DNA of 64,000 bases from Kocuria carniphila (GTDB lineage: Bacteria; Actinomycetota; Actinomycetes; Actinomycetales; Micrococcaceae): NCBI RefSeq assembly GCF_004136555.1, contig NZ_NOIT01000004.1, positions 1 to 64,000 on the forward strand. The letters run 5' to 3'. The translations under genes and the position numbers were made by a program. The notes beneath the pieces are model-generated. The model did no database searches. It had not been told where the DNA came from and saw only the letters and a program-made list of their open reading frames with translations. Position 1 is the first letter of the stretch. Every line of letters begins with the position of its first letter. Shown one piece after another: positions 38,085-47,863 of the stretch.

Positions 38085-39023
38085 ATGGAACGAACTCAAG
38101 GTGCCGAGAGCGGAGGCGACGCGCCTCGCGTGGAGTTCGCCCTTACCATCTGGATCATCCCGCTCCTATCCGGCGTGCTGATGGCCATGGGGTGGAGCCT
38201 CCTGGAGCGGTACCGCCAGGACCTGACAGCCATGAACGCGGATCTGGCCGTTGCTCTCGTGGCAGCCGTGGCCGGAGTGTTGTTGGCGGCGTGGTGGTTC
38301 GGCGGCATGCTCATGCTCGTGTGCGCCGCCGGGGCGCGCAGATTTCAGTGGCATCGCGTGGAGCGTTTCGCCACTCGGCTCACTCCTAGGCTCATGGCCC
38401 GCACCGTGGGAGCGGTAGTGGGGATTCATTTGGTGACCGTGTCCGCTGCGCACGCGACCGAACCCGTCAACCCCTTCTGGTCCGATTCCGAATCCGGAGT
38501 CAATCAGGTTGAGGAACGGGATCCCGCGGCTTCCACGGACACGCCTCCCGGCCAACCGTCCGCGCAGGCGCCCGGTGCCGCTCCGGAGGTGGGCGACGAG
38601 CCTGCGCAACCCAACGCAGCTCATCCTGGACCGCAGACACCTGCCCAAACCCCTGGGCTCCCTGGTCTCCCCGGTCTCCCCGGTCTCCCCGGTCTCCCGG
38701 CCGCTTCCACCGGCCCTGATGCCTCAGACGCCCGCGACCTCACGGCATCTCAGAGTGAGTCCGGAGCCGTTCCCGCGCAGCACCGAGTCACCGACTCGAT
38801 CCTGACCGTTGTCCGGGGTGACACCCTGTGGGACATCACGGCGGAATTCCTGGGCCCGCAGGCCACTCCCGCACAGATCGCTGCACAGACTGCCACGTGG
38901 CTGGAACACAACGACCTCCAGAACGGCGGCGACTTGATCCGTCCCGGAGACCAGCTGCACGTTCCACCCCAGCTACTTGAAAAAGTCGCCATCCCACTGC
39001 CCACCGAAGGAGCCTCGTCATGA
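38085..39023 (+). CDS. LysM-domain membrane protein
   Basis: About 312 residues. Two membrane helices (residues ~20-38 and ~55-78) are followed by a third hydrophobic stretch near residue 105-123, then a proline-rich linker (PGLP repeats) and a C-terminal LysM domain (LTVVRGDTLWDITAEFLGP ... GDLIRPGDQLHVP) that binds peptidoglycan. The GTG just before the ATG is also a possible start. It overlaps the next gene by four bases. A role in cell-wall biogenesis is likely, but the substrate is unknown. Confidence 0.82.
   Translation: MERTQGAESGGDAPRVEFALTIWIIPLLSGVLMAMGWSLLERYRQDLTAMNADLAVALVAAVAGVLLAAWWFGGMLMLVCAAGARRFQWHRVERFATRLTPRLMARTVGAVVGIHLVTVSAAHATEPVNPFWSDSESGVNQVEERDPAASTDTPPGQPSAQAPGAAPEVGDEPAQPNAAHPGPQTPAQTPGLPGLPGLPGLPGLPAASTGPDASDARDLTASQSESGAVPAQHRVTDSILTVVRGDTLWDITAEFLGPQATPAQIAAQTATWLEHNDLQNGGDLIRPGDQLHVPPQLLEKVAIPLPTEGASS
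38655..38699 (+). repeat. 9-base tandem repeat (PGL units)
   Basis: Five tandem 9-base units (GGTCTCCCC, the first and last imperfect) encode consecutive Pro-Gly-Leu triplets in the linker of the LysM protein. Such repeats change length by replication slippage in steps of three residues, so the linker length may vary between strains. Confidence 0.85.
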
Positions 39024-39469
39024 GTGTTGCCACAGCAGTTTCAGCTCCCCAGCCTCCTTCGGGCGGATACACCTGGCGAGCCGACAGGTCCCGTGCGGGC
39101 CTCACCCACAAGAACGACCTGGAACGTGTCACGGCCATGTCCCGGAGCTTCGCCCAAGCCGCCGTGGAAATCCTGGGCGGCACACGCCCCGCAACGCAGC
39201 TGGCCCGGTGGACCACCCAGGATGTCGTGGAACGGTTCGAACAGCGTGCAGCGATGCTCCGGTTGGTGCAGGAACAGTACCGGGACCGGGCCTCACTCTT
39301 CGAGGTCCACAAGGCCCCGAGAGTACGCAGGGTCAGGGTCTGCTCCCCCGCGCCCGAGTGCTACGAGGCATCGGTGGTCATCGAGGAATCCGCTCGGGTC
39401 AGAGCCGTGGCGCTCAGAATCGAGCGAATCAACCGACAGTGGCGCGTGGTGCACCTCGAAGTCGGGTGA
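39020..39469 (+). CDS. Rv3235/DUF6459-like protein
   Basis: 149 residues, cytoplasmic. A disordered N-terminus is followed by a conserved helical/beta domain (FAQAAVEILGGTRPATQLARWTT and RLVQEQYR) and a C-terminal VRAVALRIERINRQWRVVHLEVG. It matches the Rv3235 family, which is found upstream of secA in many actinobacteria and probably has a SecA- or wall-related role that is not established. It overlaps the LysM gene by four bases, so they are coupled. Confidence 0.82.
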   Translation: MSVATAVSAPQPPSGGYTWRADRSRAGLTHKNDLERVTAMSRSFAQAAVEILGGTRPATQLARWTTQDVVERFEQRAAMLRLVQEQYRDRASLFEVHKAPRVRRVRVCSPAPECYEASVVIEESARVRAVALRIERINRQWRVVHLEVG

Positions 39470-39511
39470 GCCACAGCCTCACACGACAACAGTCAGTGAA
39501 CCGATGAGAAA

Positions 39512-39552
39512 CGAGGACGGGTGGCACACATTGTGTGTGCCACCCGTCCTCG
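39512..39552. terminator. Bidirectional terminator between Rv3235-like gene and secA
   Basis: A perfect 19-bp stem (39512-39530 with 39534-39552) with a TTG loop lies between convergent genes. It is strong enough to end transcription on both strands. Confidence 0.85.
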
Positions 39553-39572
39553 TTCGGATCTGCGAACGGACG

Positions 39573-42332
39573 CTACTTGCGCGTGCCCTTCTTGGAGCTG
39601 CCGCCCTTGCGAGCGCGACGTCGGGCGCGGTTCTCGGTCGGCTCCGAGTTCTCTTCGCCGGCAGCGGCGCCCTCGGCTGTCTTGGCGGCTTGCGCACCTT
39701 CACCGACCGGAGTCTGGTGATTGTCCTTGGCCTCGAGTCGGGCCATCGGCTCGCCGTCCTCGTTGGGCGCGGAGTACTGCAGGAACGCCGGACGCTGAGG
39801 ACGGGCCATCTCCACCTCGCCACCGTCCTGACCGGTGCGCTGGCGCCGGACTTCCAGGTGATACATGGTGACCACAGTTTCCTCGCGGATCGTGTCCATC
39901 AGGCCCTTGAACATCTGGTGGCCTTCGCGCTGGTACTCGACCAGCGGGTCACGCTGGGCCATGGCACGCAGGCCGATGCCCTCCTTGAGGTAATCCATTT
40001 CGTAGAGGTGCTCCGGCCAGCGGCGGCCGATCACCGAGAGGAGTACGCGTCGTTCCAGGTTGCGCATGGCCTCGGAACCGAGTTCGTCCTCGCGTTCCTG
40101 GTAGACGAGCTTGGCGTCCGAGAGGATCTGTTCCGTGAGGAAGTCCGCGGTCAACCGCGGGCGTCCGCCGGCCTCGTCAATGATTTCCTGCTGGGTCAAC
40201 GTGATGGGGTACAGCTCACGCAATGCCTCCCACAGACCGTCCAGATCCCAGTCCTCGGAATGACCCACGCGAGTGCGGTCTTCGATGGCGGTGGTGATGA
40301 CCTCTTCCACGAACTGCTGAATCTGTTCGGCAATGTCATCGCCCATGAGGATTCGACGGCGGTCACGGTAGACCACTTCGCGCTGGCGGTTGAGCACGTC
40401 GTCGTACTTGAGCACATTCTTGCGCTGCTCGGCGTTACGGCCCTCCACCTGGTTCTGCGCGTTGGCGATACCGGAGGTGATCATGCGGCCGGTCACCGGA
40501 ACGTCGTCGGGGGCGACCGCCATGAGGCGCTGGGCGACGGCCGGATTGAACAGGCGCATGAGGTCGTCCGCGAGCGAGAGGTAGAAGCGAGATTCACCCG
40601 GGTCGCCCTGGCGGCCCGAACGGCCGCGGAGCTGATCGTCGATACGACGGGACTCGTGGCGCTCGGTACCCAGGACGTACAGGCCACCCAGCTCGATGAC
40701 CTCTTCGTGCTCGGCTTTGGTGGACTTCTCGTAGTGCTCGAGAACGGAGGGCCATTCGGCCTCGTACTTCTCGGCGTCTCGCTCCGGATCCAGGCCCTTT
40801 TGTTCCATGGCTTCCACGGCGTCGAACTCCGCGTTACCGCCGAGCATGATGTCAGTACCGCGGCCGGCCATATTGGTGGCCACGGTGACGGAGCCCTTAC
40901 GACCGGCCTGCGCGACGATCGCGGCCTCACGCGCGTGGTTCTTGGCGTTGAGCACCTCGTGCCGTACACCGCGTTTGGCCAGCAGCTTGGAGAGGTACTC
41001 GGACTTCTCCACGGAGGCGGTACCGACGAGCACGGGCTGACCCGTGGCGTGGCGCTCTTCGATGTCGCGGACCACGGCGGCGTACTTGGTGGCCTCGTTC
41101 TTGTAGACCAGATCGCGCTGGTCGATACGTGCCATGCCCTTATTGGGCGGGATCGGCACCACGCCGATCTCGTAGGTGTTCATGAACTCCGCGGCCTCAG
41201 TCTGGGCCGTACCGGTCATGCCGGAGAGCTTGTCGTAGAGGCGGAAGTAGTTCTGCAGGGTGATCGTGGCCATGGTCTGGTTCTCGGCCTTGATCTCGAC
41301 ACCCTCCTTGGCCTCGATAGCCTGGTGGATGCCTTCGTTGTAGCGACGTCCGGCGAGCACACGACCGGTGTGCTCATCGACGATGCGCACCTCGCCCTGG
41401 GCCACGATGTAGTCCTTGTTCGCGTGGAACAGCTCCTTGGCCTTGATCGCGTTGTTGAGGAAACCGATCAGCGGGGTGTTCTGGGACTCGTACAGGTTGT
41501 CGATACCCAGGTAGTCCTCAACCTTTTCAATACCGGGTTCGAGAACACCCACGGTGCGCTTCTTCTCGTCGACTTCATAGTCGGTGTCCGCCTTGAGGTT
41601 CGTGACCATTTTGGCGAATTCCTTGTACCACCGGTTGGCCTCGCCGGAGGCGGGACCGGAAATGATGAGAGGGGTACGCGCCTCGTCGATGAGGATGGAG
41701 TCCACCTCATCCACGATGGTGAAGTGGTGGCCGCGTTGGACCAGTTCATCCGCACTCCAAGCCATGTTGTCGCGCAGGTAGTCGAAGCCGAATTCGTTAT
41801 TGGTGCCGTAGGTGATGTCCGCGGCGTACTGCTCGCGACGGGTGGCCGGATCCTGTCCGGAGAGAATCACGCCGGTCTCCAGACCGAGGAAGCGGAACAC
41901 GCGGCCCATGAGGTTGGCCTGGTACTCGGCGAGGTAGTCGTTGACCGTGACCACGTGTACACCCTTGCCGCTCAGAGCGTTGAGGTAGGCGGGTGCGGTG
42001 GCCACGAGGGTTTTGCCCTCACCGGTCTTCATTTCGGCAATGTTGCCCAGGTGCAGTGCCGCGCCGCCCATGAGCTGGACGTCGTAGTGTCGCTGCCCCA
42101 GGGTTCGCGACGCCGCCTCACGCACCGCGGCGAAGGCCTCCGGAAGCAGTCGGTCCAAGGATTCGCCGTCTTCGATGCGCGCCTTGAAAGCGTCAGTTTC
42201 TGCGCGCAATTCGGCATCGCTGAGCGCTTTGAAGCTCTCTTCCAGGCTGTTCACGGCGTCCGTGTAGGACCTCAGTCGCTTCAGGACCTGCTTATCCCCG
42301 GTCCGAAGGACTTTTTCCAGGAATGACGCCAC
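39573..42332 (-). CDS. secA: Preprotein translocase ATPase SecA
   Basis: 919 residues. SecA drives exported proteins through SecYEG. Walker A ([20 protein letters not shown]), Walker B ([18 protein letters not shown]), helicase motifs ([43 protein letters not shown]) and the C-terminal scaffold are complete. The tail ([18 protein letters not shown]) lacks the zinc-binding cysteines found in many bacteria, as is usual for actinobacterial SecA1. It is the last gene of the mtrA-secA cluster, separated from hpf by a strong terminator. Confidence 0.98.
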   Translation of the reverse strand: MASFLEKVLRTGDKQVLKRLRSYTDAVNSLEESFKALSDAELRAETDAFKARIEDGESLDRLLPEAFAAVREAASRTLGQRHYDVQLMGGAALHLGNIAEMKTGEGKTLVATAPAYLNALSGKGVHVVTVNDYLAEYQANLMGRVFRFLGLETGVILSGQDPATRREQYAADITYGTNNEFGFDYLRDNMAWSADELVQRGHHFTIVDEVDSILIDEARTPLIISGPASGEANRWYKEFAKMVTNLKADTDYEVDEKKRTVGVLEPGIEKVEDYLGIDNLYESQNTPLIGFLNNAIKAKELFHANKDYIVAQGEVRIVDEHTGRVLAGRRYNEGIHQAIEAKEGVEIKAENQTMATITLQNYFRLYDKLSGMTGTAQTEAAEFMNTYEIGVVPIPPNKGMARIDQRDLVYKNEATKYAAVVRDIEERHATGQPVLVGTASVEKSEYLSKLLAKRGVRHEVLNAKNHAREAAIVAQAGRKGSVTVATNMAGRGTDIMLGGNAEFDAVEAMEQKGLDPERDAEKYEAEWPSVLEHYEKSTKAEHEEVIELGGLYVLGTERHESRRIDDQLRGRSGRQGDPGESRFYLSLADDLMRLFNPAVAQRLMAVAPDDVPVTGRMITSGIANAQNQVEGRNAEQRKNVLKYDDVLNRQREVVYRDRRRILMGDDIAEQIQQFVEEVITTAIEDRTRVGHSEDWDLDGLWEALRELYPITLTQQEIIDEAGGRPRLTADFLTEQILSDAKLVYQEREDELGSEAMRNLERRVLLSVIGRRWPEHLYEMDYLKEGIGLRAMAQRDPLVEYQREGHQMFKGLMDTIREETVVTMYHLEVRRQRTGQDGGEVEMARPQRPAFLQYSAPNEDGEPMARLEAKDNHQTPVGEGAQAAKTAEGAAAGEENSEPTENRARRRARKGGSSKKGTRK

Positions 42333-42420
42333 GTGTGTTCGCTCCTCAGTTGTGGACGGTGGTGCACCGCCGATCAGTGTACGTGAGTCCGGCTGGGTGA
42401 TCTCGGGATGGTGTGGAACA

Positions 42421-42462
42421 CCACCGGGCCCCGCGCTGGTTGGAAGCCGCGGGGCCCGGTGG
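42421..42462 (-). terminator. Terminator after hpf
   Basis: CCACCGGGCCCCGCG and CGCGGGGCCCGGTGG form a perfect 15-bp stem with a 12-base loop between hpf and secA. secA is therefore probably read from its own promoter between 42333 and 42420. Confidence 0.8.
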
Positions 42463-42495
42463 CGACGGTTGAACCGTCAACTGTTACTGAACTTC

Positions 42496-43188
42496 TCAGA
42501 CGCTGGCCTGAGGCTGGTAGGCGCGGGTTTGCTCTTCCGCAGCCGTGCCGTCCTTGCTGAGGCTGATCACGCCATACTCCCAGCCCTTGCGGCGGTACAC
42601 CGCCGAGGGTTCCTGGGTTTCTTTGTCCACGAACAGGAAGAAGTCGTGTCCGACCAGTTCCATCTGGTCCACGGCCTCGTCCACGCTGAGCTCGTCAGCG
42701 GGGAAACGCTTGCGGCGGATTTCCACCGGGGTGGGGGTGTCACTCAGCGCGTATTCATCGCTGAAGGCCTCGTCCTCGGCGGCGGAGAGTTCTTCCTCGT
42801 TGGCCGGGGCCGGGAGTCCCTCACTGGGAAGTACCGGCAGAGAACCGGTGGCTTCGTGCACCGCAATGGGGCGTTGGTGGCCCCCGCGGTGAATTTTGCG
42901 ACGATCACGGGCCCTGCGCAGCTGTTCGATCAGCTTGGCGTAGGCCTCGTCGAAAGCGGCGAACTTGTCGTCGCTGCGCGCCTCCGCACGCACGACGGGA
43001 CCGCGGCCAATCACCGTGATCTCCACGCGAATGCCTTGGTGTCCCGATACTCCGTTGTCTTTGGTGACCTTGACCTCGATGGTCTGCACCTTGTCACCGA
43101 GCTGCGCAAAACGCTCGCTCTTCTTCTCCGCGTATTCTTTGAATCGCTCCGGCACCGCAACGTTTCGTCCTTGGACGTTCAGTTCCAT
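42496..43188 (-). CDS. hpf: Ribosome hibernation promoting factor, long form
   Basis: 230 residues from ATG 43188 (GGAGGG upstream). The N-terminal S30AE domain (MELNVQGRNVAVPERFKEY) blocks the decoding centre of idle ribosomes, and the C-terminal domain (VEIRRKRFPADELSVDEAVDQMELVGHDFFLF) dimerises them into 100S particles. The acidic linker is of normal length. The order comF-hpf-secA is the same as in Mycobacterium. Confidence 0.94.
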   Translation of the reverse strand: MELNVQGRNVAVPERFKEYAEKKSERFAQLGDKVQTIEVKVTKDNGVSGHQGIRVEITVIGRGPVVRAEARSDDKFAAFDEAYAKLIEQLRRARDRRKIHRGGHQRPIAVHEATGSLPVLPSEGLPAPANEEELSAAEDEAFSDEYALSDTPTPVEIRRKRFPADELSVDEAVDQMELVGHDFFLFVDKETQEPSAVYRRKGWEYGVISLSKDGTAAEEQTRAYQPQASV

Positions 43189-43270
43189 GAGACCCTCCAA
43201 ATCTTGAGGATGACGCGGGATAGTGCTGCTCCCACACGGGATACATTTGTTCCGTTCCCGTAACCCAACG

Positions 43271-44062
43271 TTAGTTCAAACTGTGGGGAAATTCACTGAC
43301 ATGTGACCCGGTCGTGGTGGAATCAGCCCCGGGTGAACACCCGGCCCGCACGGTGGCGAGAACCACGATTCCGGGCACGTGTGCGCCCGCGTCCCGCAGG
43401 ACGGAAACGGCCTCCGCGGCCGTAGCACCAGAAGTCATGACGTCATCCACCACGACACACATGGCGCCACGAACACCCACCGCGCGCATGCTTCCCTTGA
43501 TGGCCCGCGCCCGATGGGCTACATCCAGGCTTTTCTGTGAACTCGCCCCGAGTGCCGAGCGGTGACGGTGTTCCAGGCCGGCGTGGACCCGGGTGCCGTG
43601 CGGTAGTGAGGTGCGGGACAAAATCTCCTGTACCGGGTCGAACCAGCGTTTCCACCGAGCTCGGGCAGAAGTAGGAACGGGCACCCACAACACGGCCGCG
43701 GGGCTCACGGCCAGATCCTCCGCGGCCCGCAGCAGCACCCCGGTCAACACCGTTCCCAACACGGGAGCAAGGTCCGCCCGCCCGCCGTTCTTGAAGGACA
43801 GCAGGCACGAAGCCAGCTCGTGTTCATAAGGACCGGCGGCCCACACCCTCGCATTGGAGGCCAGTAGCCCTCGCGGCGCGGGGACTTCTGCGGGGCGCAC
43901 CGTGGAACGGCGCAACATGATTCGGCACCCTCGGCACAGTGTGGCTCCCGGCGCTTCGCACACTGCGCAGCTCACGGGCAGGAGGACCTCCGACGACGCC
44001 GCGGCCCAGTTCCAGAGGGTCGCACCGGCACGGTCCAGCGCGCGGCTGGGAATCTTGGTCAT
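43271..44062 (-). CDS. comF: ComF family protein
   Basis: 263 residues from ATG 44062. The N-terminal zinc finger is CAVCEAPGATLCRGC, and the phosphoribosyltransferase-like domain has CVVVDDVMTSGATAAEA with the PRPP loop. ComF proteins aid natural transformation in Firmicutes; in actinobacteria the role is not established. Position between lpqB and hpf is conserved. A C-terminal tail of about 20 residues is extra compared with short homologues. Confidence 0.87.
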   Translation of the reverse strand: MTKIPSRALDRAGATLWNWAAASSEVLLPVSCAVCEAPGATLCRGCRIMLRRSTVRPAEVPAPRGLLASNARVWAAGPYEHELASCLLSFKNGGRADLAPVLGTVLTGVLLRAAEDLAVSPAAVLWVPVPTSARARWKRWFDPVQEILSRTSLPHGTRVHAGLEHRHRSALGASSQKSLDVAHRARAIKGSMRAVGVRGAMCVVVDDVMTSGATAAEAVSVLRDAGAHVPGIVVLATVRAGCSPGADSTTTGSHVSEFPHSLN

Positions 44063-44194
44063 GGCCCCAGCCAACCGACATCGGGGCCGAAGTGCCAGGG
44101 CCGGTGACCATTGTGGAGCGCGCTCGCCGCGGACCCGCACACCCGGGCCCTACGACCTACGGGACGCCGGCGCAGCGGACCGGGAGCGGAGCTC

Positions 44195-44301
44195 AACCCG
44201 GCCCAGCGCCGTCGTGGCATGCCACAGACCGGACGAACCCCGTCCAGCGTCGTCGCCGGGCACCAGGATTCGTTGCGAACCCGGCCGAGCGCCGTCGCCG
44301 G
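44195..44301. repeat. Three imperfect 23-24 base direct repeats, 41-42 base period
   Basis: Copies at 44195-44217, 44236-44259 and 44278-44301 share the pattern AACCC-GYCCAGCGYCGTCG-YGG. They fill most of the 244-base gap between comF and the lpqB stop. No gene is seen here. They may be a MIRU/VNTR-like element or transcript-end structures. Confidence 0.6.
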
Positions 44302-44306
44302 ACAGG

Positions 44307-46022
44307 TCAGCCCGCGAAAGCCGTGTCCGTCACGCTGTCGCTCTGCTGGGCCCACGAACTACCGGTGAGCATGTAGAGGTTCCCGTCGGCCGCTCCGTAA
44401 ATCGCGGACGGACCGTTGCCACCGGCCAGGGACGTGACTCCCACGAGGGACGGCAGAGCGTCGTTGGTGCCGGACACGCTGTACTCGTGTGGCTGTGAGT
44501 TGTCGTTCTTCCCGAGTGCCGTGGTGATGAACTCGGTGCCACTGATCCACTGCACCGTGTCCACGTCCACGTCCGCCGCCACCAGATTGCCTTGGTTCAG
44601 TTCCGTGGGGCGGCCGGAATCGTCCCGCACGATGCCTGCGACCCACACGTTGGAGGTTTCGCCCTGCTCATCCGTGGTGACGATGAGCGCGCGATTACCT
44701 TCACGTGAGATCCGGAGCCCCGCAATGCTTTGGTCGTCCAGCCATGACGCAGCCACGGTGATCGAATCGTCATCCGAGTCCGTGCGGGCCGCGTGCACCA
44801 CCCCGTCCGTACCGGAACCCCACACCCATCCTTGGATGTCGAAGCTCGGCCGAGTGAGGTCCTGGCCCGTCCATCGCTGCACGGGCGACTCCCCCTGCAC
44901 CGCGGTGTACACGGTGCCGCTGGCGTCGTCGACCCACCCGAAATGCTCCATCGCATGGTCCATTCCTGGCCGCACGATGCGCGCGTTCTGTGGCAGCGGG
45001 ACGTCCGGGATGAGTTCGGTCTGCCCGCCCTGGTAGAAAGCCAATTCGTTGTGGGACACCCCGATCTGACGGTTGGGCACGGTGACCTCACGCACCGGAT
45101 CGTCCATGTCACTACCGGAGGTCTCCACGGGCGCACCGTTGACGGTCAGTTCCACGCCGTCCACGCTGGGAACGGATTGCAACGAGGCCTCGAGCTGCTG
45201 CTCGATCTGCTTGCCCAACTCCACGTCCGCCGGGTCGAACTGCCCGAGATTCAGGTCCACCGACGCCGTCGTGTCGGACACGGGGACCGCGGACCGTGCG
45301 AGGCCGGCACCCGGGGGAATCGCGGAGGTCACCGCGCCGTCCAGGTGGGCTGCCGGGCCGGCAAGGAGTTCACGGACCATGGCCGTGGGAACCGTGGAGC
45401 GTTCGGCGAACCACCGGGGATCGGGGACCAGCCGCCCGAACTCGTCGTCGAAGAAGTAGAGCGTGTAGGCCTTGAAGATCTCGGCGAAGTCTCCGAAGGG
45501 CACGATCACGCCGTCCGGGGCGTTGGAAATCCGCCACTGCCCGTCCACGGAGGTGAGTGTGAAATCCAGGACTCGAGTGGTGCCCTCGGGCTGTTGTTCC
45601 AGCACGCCGTTGGCCGCGCGTTCGGCGCTGACTTCCAGACTGGTTCGGTACTCACCGTCGTTGAGCCGGGGCACCGTACTGGGTTCGCCCGTGTGCACCA
45701 GCACACGCGCATCCGGTTTCCAGGTGTTGGCCAGTTGGGGTGTCAGATACTGCCGGGCCACGGCGTAGTCATCCTGCGCGCCGACCCCCGCGGCGAGGAA
45801 TCCCTCCACGATCTCCTGCGCGCTCGCGCCCACCTGGGGCATGGCCGGTGAGTACTGCGTGGGCTGTTCCTCGGCCTCGGTCGTGGGCTCGACCACCTTG
45901 TGCACCGGCCCGGAACGCGGCATTGCACCGCAGCTGGTCAGGGCCAGCCCCGCGGCCAGGGCGCAGGCCACGGCCCATTGCCGACGCCGCCGCGGTCGTT
46001 GTTCTCTCACGTCACGTCTCAT
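44307..46022 (-). CDS. lpqB: Lipoprotein LpqB
   Basis: 571 residues from ATG 46022, which overlaps the mtrB stop (ATGA). A signal peptide ends in the lipobox LTSC, so the mature protein is anchored outside the membrane. A GerMN-like domain (residues ~150-330, FKAYTLYFFDDEFGRLVPDPRW) precedes a C-terminal beta-propeller-like domain (WVDDASGTVYTAVQGESP). LpqB modulates the MtrB sensor in mycobacteria. Co-transcription with mtrAB is likely. Confidence 0.94.
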   Translation of the reverse strand: MRRDVREQRPRRRRQWAVACALAAGLALTSCGAMPRSGPVHKVVEPTTEAEEQPTQYSPAMPQVGASAQEIVEGFLAAGVGAQDDYAVARQYLTPQLANTWKPDARVLVHTGEPSTVPRLNDGEYRTSLEVSAERAANGVLEQQPEGTTRVLDFTLTSVDGQWRISNAPDGVIVPFGDFAEIFKAYTLYFFDDEFGRLVPDPRWFAERSTVPTAMVRELLAGPAAHLDGAVTSAIPPGAGLARSAVPVSDTTASVDLNLGQFDPADVELGKQIEQQLEASLQSVPSVDGVELTVNGAPVETSGSDMDDPVREVTVPNRQIGVSHNELAFYQGGQTELIPDVPLPQNARIVRPGMDHAMEHFGWVDDASGTVYTAVQGESPVQRWTGQDLTRPSFDIQGWVWGSGTDGVVHAARTDSDDDSITVAASWLDDQSIAGLRISREGNRALIVTTDEQGETSNVWVAGIVRDDSGRPTELNQGNLVAADVDVDTVQWISGTEFITTALGKNDNSQPHEYSVSGTNDALPSLVGVTSLAGGNGPSAIYGAADGNLYMLTGSSWAQQSDSVTDTAFAG

Positions 46023-47863
46023 GATTTCCCCGTTCCTGCCTGATCGGCGGAGACCGCGGTGGATCCGCCGGCGGGTAAGGAACCGTCCGCGCCGTCGAAT
46101 GTTTCGATGGCGGCCGTGGCCTGTGGGTCGACGGACAACACGGGGTGCGATCCGGTGGCAGCAGCGGACGGGTCCAGTTGGGTGGTGAGAGCCAAGGAAC
46201 CGGTGTCGGTCACGTGTGCGGTGGAATCGGCCAGCACGGGTGCCGGTGGCATCGGCAACGGATTGGGTAGTTCCGGATCCAACGGCTGGGTACGGATCAG
46301 GGGCAGCGTCAAACGGAAGCACGCACCCTCCCCCGGGCGGGCCCAGACATCCAGTTGACCGCGGTGCAACCGGGTGTCTTCCTGGGCAATGGACAGCCCC
46401 AGACCGGTGCCACCCACGGTTCGGGCGCGTGCCGGATCCGCCCGCCAGAACCGGTTGAAGACCTTGGCCGTCTGTTCTTCCTCCATGCCGATTCCATAGT
46501 CACGCACGGCCACGGCCACCGCGTTCTCGTTGGCGGCCACGTAGATTTCCACGGGTTTGCCGTCACCGTGCTCGAGCGCGTTGGAGACCAGGTTTCGAAT
46601 GATCCGATCAATGCGCCGCTGATCCATTTGCGCCACGCAGCGGGTCAGCTGGGATCGCACTGTGAGCGTGGAGCCGCACTTGAGCACCAGCGGCCCCGCG
46701 GCCTCGACCACGTCGTAGATCACCGAGAAGATGTCAGTGGAGGCGATGTCCAGTCGCGCCGCGCCGGCGTCGAACCGGGAGATTTCCAAGAGGTCGGAGA
46801 GCATCGAGTCGAAGCGGTCCACCTGGTGGTGCAGCAGCTCGGCGGAACGGCGGTTCACGGGATCGAATTCCTCACGGGCGTTGTACAACACCTCCGCCGC
46901 CATCTTCACGGTGGTCAACGGGGTGCGCAGCTCGTGGGACACGTCCGAGACGAAGGTCTGCTGCATGGTGGACAACTGCTCGAGCTGGGTGATCTGTTCC
47001 TGCAAGTTGTCCGCCATGCGGTTGAAGGACCGGCTCAATCTGGCCACCTCGTTGGAGCCGCGCACTTCCATGCGCACGTCCAGATCGCCCTCGGAGAGCT
47101 GCTCCGAGACCTTCGCGGTGCTGGACACCGGGCGCACCACTTCCCGGGTCACGTACCAGACGATGGTTCCCACCAGCAGCAGCAACGCCAGCATGGACAG
47201 CAGCAATACGGCGTGGATGGAGTTCAGGGTGACCTGGGGCGCCGCGAAGTCGTAAACGAAGAACAGCCCGTAGCGAGCGTTCTGGTTCAGCTGAACCACG
47301 TCACCGATCACGATGACGGGCTGTTCGGCGCCGCCCTCTTCCATGCGCACCGAGGCCGGCTGCCAATACGTGCCGTCCCCGTCCGCCACGCGCTGTTGCA
47401 ATTGCTGCGGAACGGATGCGGAGGTCATCCAGGGACTCTGGGTCTGCACACCCACGAAGGACTGCCCGGCTCCGCGGTCAAAAGGAATCAGGATCCAGTG
47501 CCGCCCGGCCTCCTCCGAATCCATGCTCATGGCGCCCATGGTGGAGTCGATCAGTGCTTGCACCTCGGTGCGGTCCGAAGCGTCAGAGGCGTCGAAACTG
47601 GCCTGCACATCGGAAATGTCCGTGCGGGCCTCCGCCAACACCTGGTTGAGTCGGTCGGAGAACAACCGATCCGCGATCTGGTGTGACATGAAACTGCCCG
47701 TGGCGAAAAACGCGAGCAAAGTCAGGGTCAGGGCCACCAGGATGGCGCGGAACTGCAGGGACTGGTGCCACCGCCGGGACAGGATGCGACGTCCCAGGCG
47801 AAGCCGTCGGAACAACCTGGGATTGAATCGCGTGGAGCGTTGCTCCCGGCTATCGGCCGTCAT
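46019..47863 (-). CDS. mtrB: Sensor histidine kinase MtrB
   Basis: 614 residues. Two membrane helices (residues ~43-63 and ~205-230) flank an extracellular sensing domain; HAMP (VSEQLSEGDLDVRMEVRG) and HisKA follow (FVSDVSHELRTPLTTVKMAAEVL, with the phosphorylated histidine), then HATPase_c (RNLVSNALEHGDGKPV; VRDYGIGM; GGTGLGLSI). A proline-rich tail of ~80 residues ends the protein. It overlaps mtrA by four bases. MtrB senses envelope and osmotic state and phosphorylates MtrA. Confidence 0.95.
   Translation of the reverse strand: MTADSREQRSTRFNPRLFRRLRLGRRILSRRWHQSLQFRAILVALTLTLLAFFATGSFMSHQIADRLFSDRLNQVLAEARTDISDVQASFDASDASDRTEVQALIDSTMGAMSMDSEEAGRHWILIPFDRGAGQSFVGVQTQSPWMTSASVPQQLQQRVADGDGTYWQPASVRMEEGGAEQPVIVIGDVVQLNQNARYGLFFVYDFAAPQVTLNSIHAVLLLSMLALLLLVGTIVWYVTREVVRPVSSTAKVSEQLSEGDLDVRMEVRGSNEVARLSRSFNRMADNLQEQITQLEQLSTMQQTFVSDVSHELRTPLTTVKMAAEVLYNAREEFDPVNRRSAELLHHQVDRFDSMLSDLLEISRFDAGAARLDIASTDIFSVIYDVVEAAGPLVLKCGSTLTVRSQLTRCVAQMDQRRIDRIIRNLVSNALEHGDGKPVEIYVAANENAVAVAVRDYGIGMEEEQTAKVFNRFWRADPARARTVGGTGLGLSIAQEDTRLHRGQLDVWARPGEGACFRLTLPLIRTQPLDPELPNPLPMPPAPVLADSTAHVTDTGSLALTTQLDPSAAATGSHPVLSVDPQATAAIETFDGADGSLPAGGSTAVSADQAGTGKS

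Noticed and set aside
39024-42326. Open frame of about 1,100 codons on the plus strand
   Set aside because: It lies wholly antisense to secA apart from its first part, has no recognisable domain, and its frame stays open only because of GC-rich codon bias.
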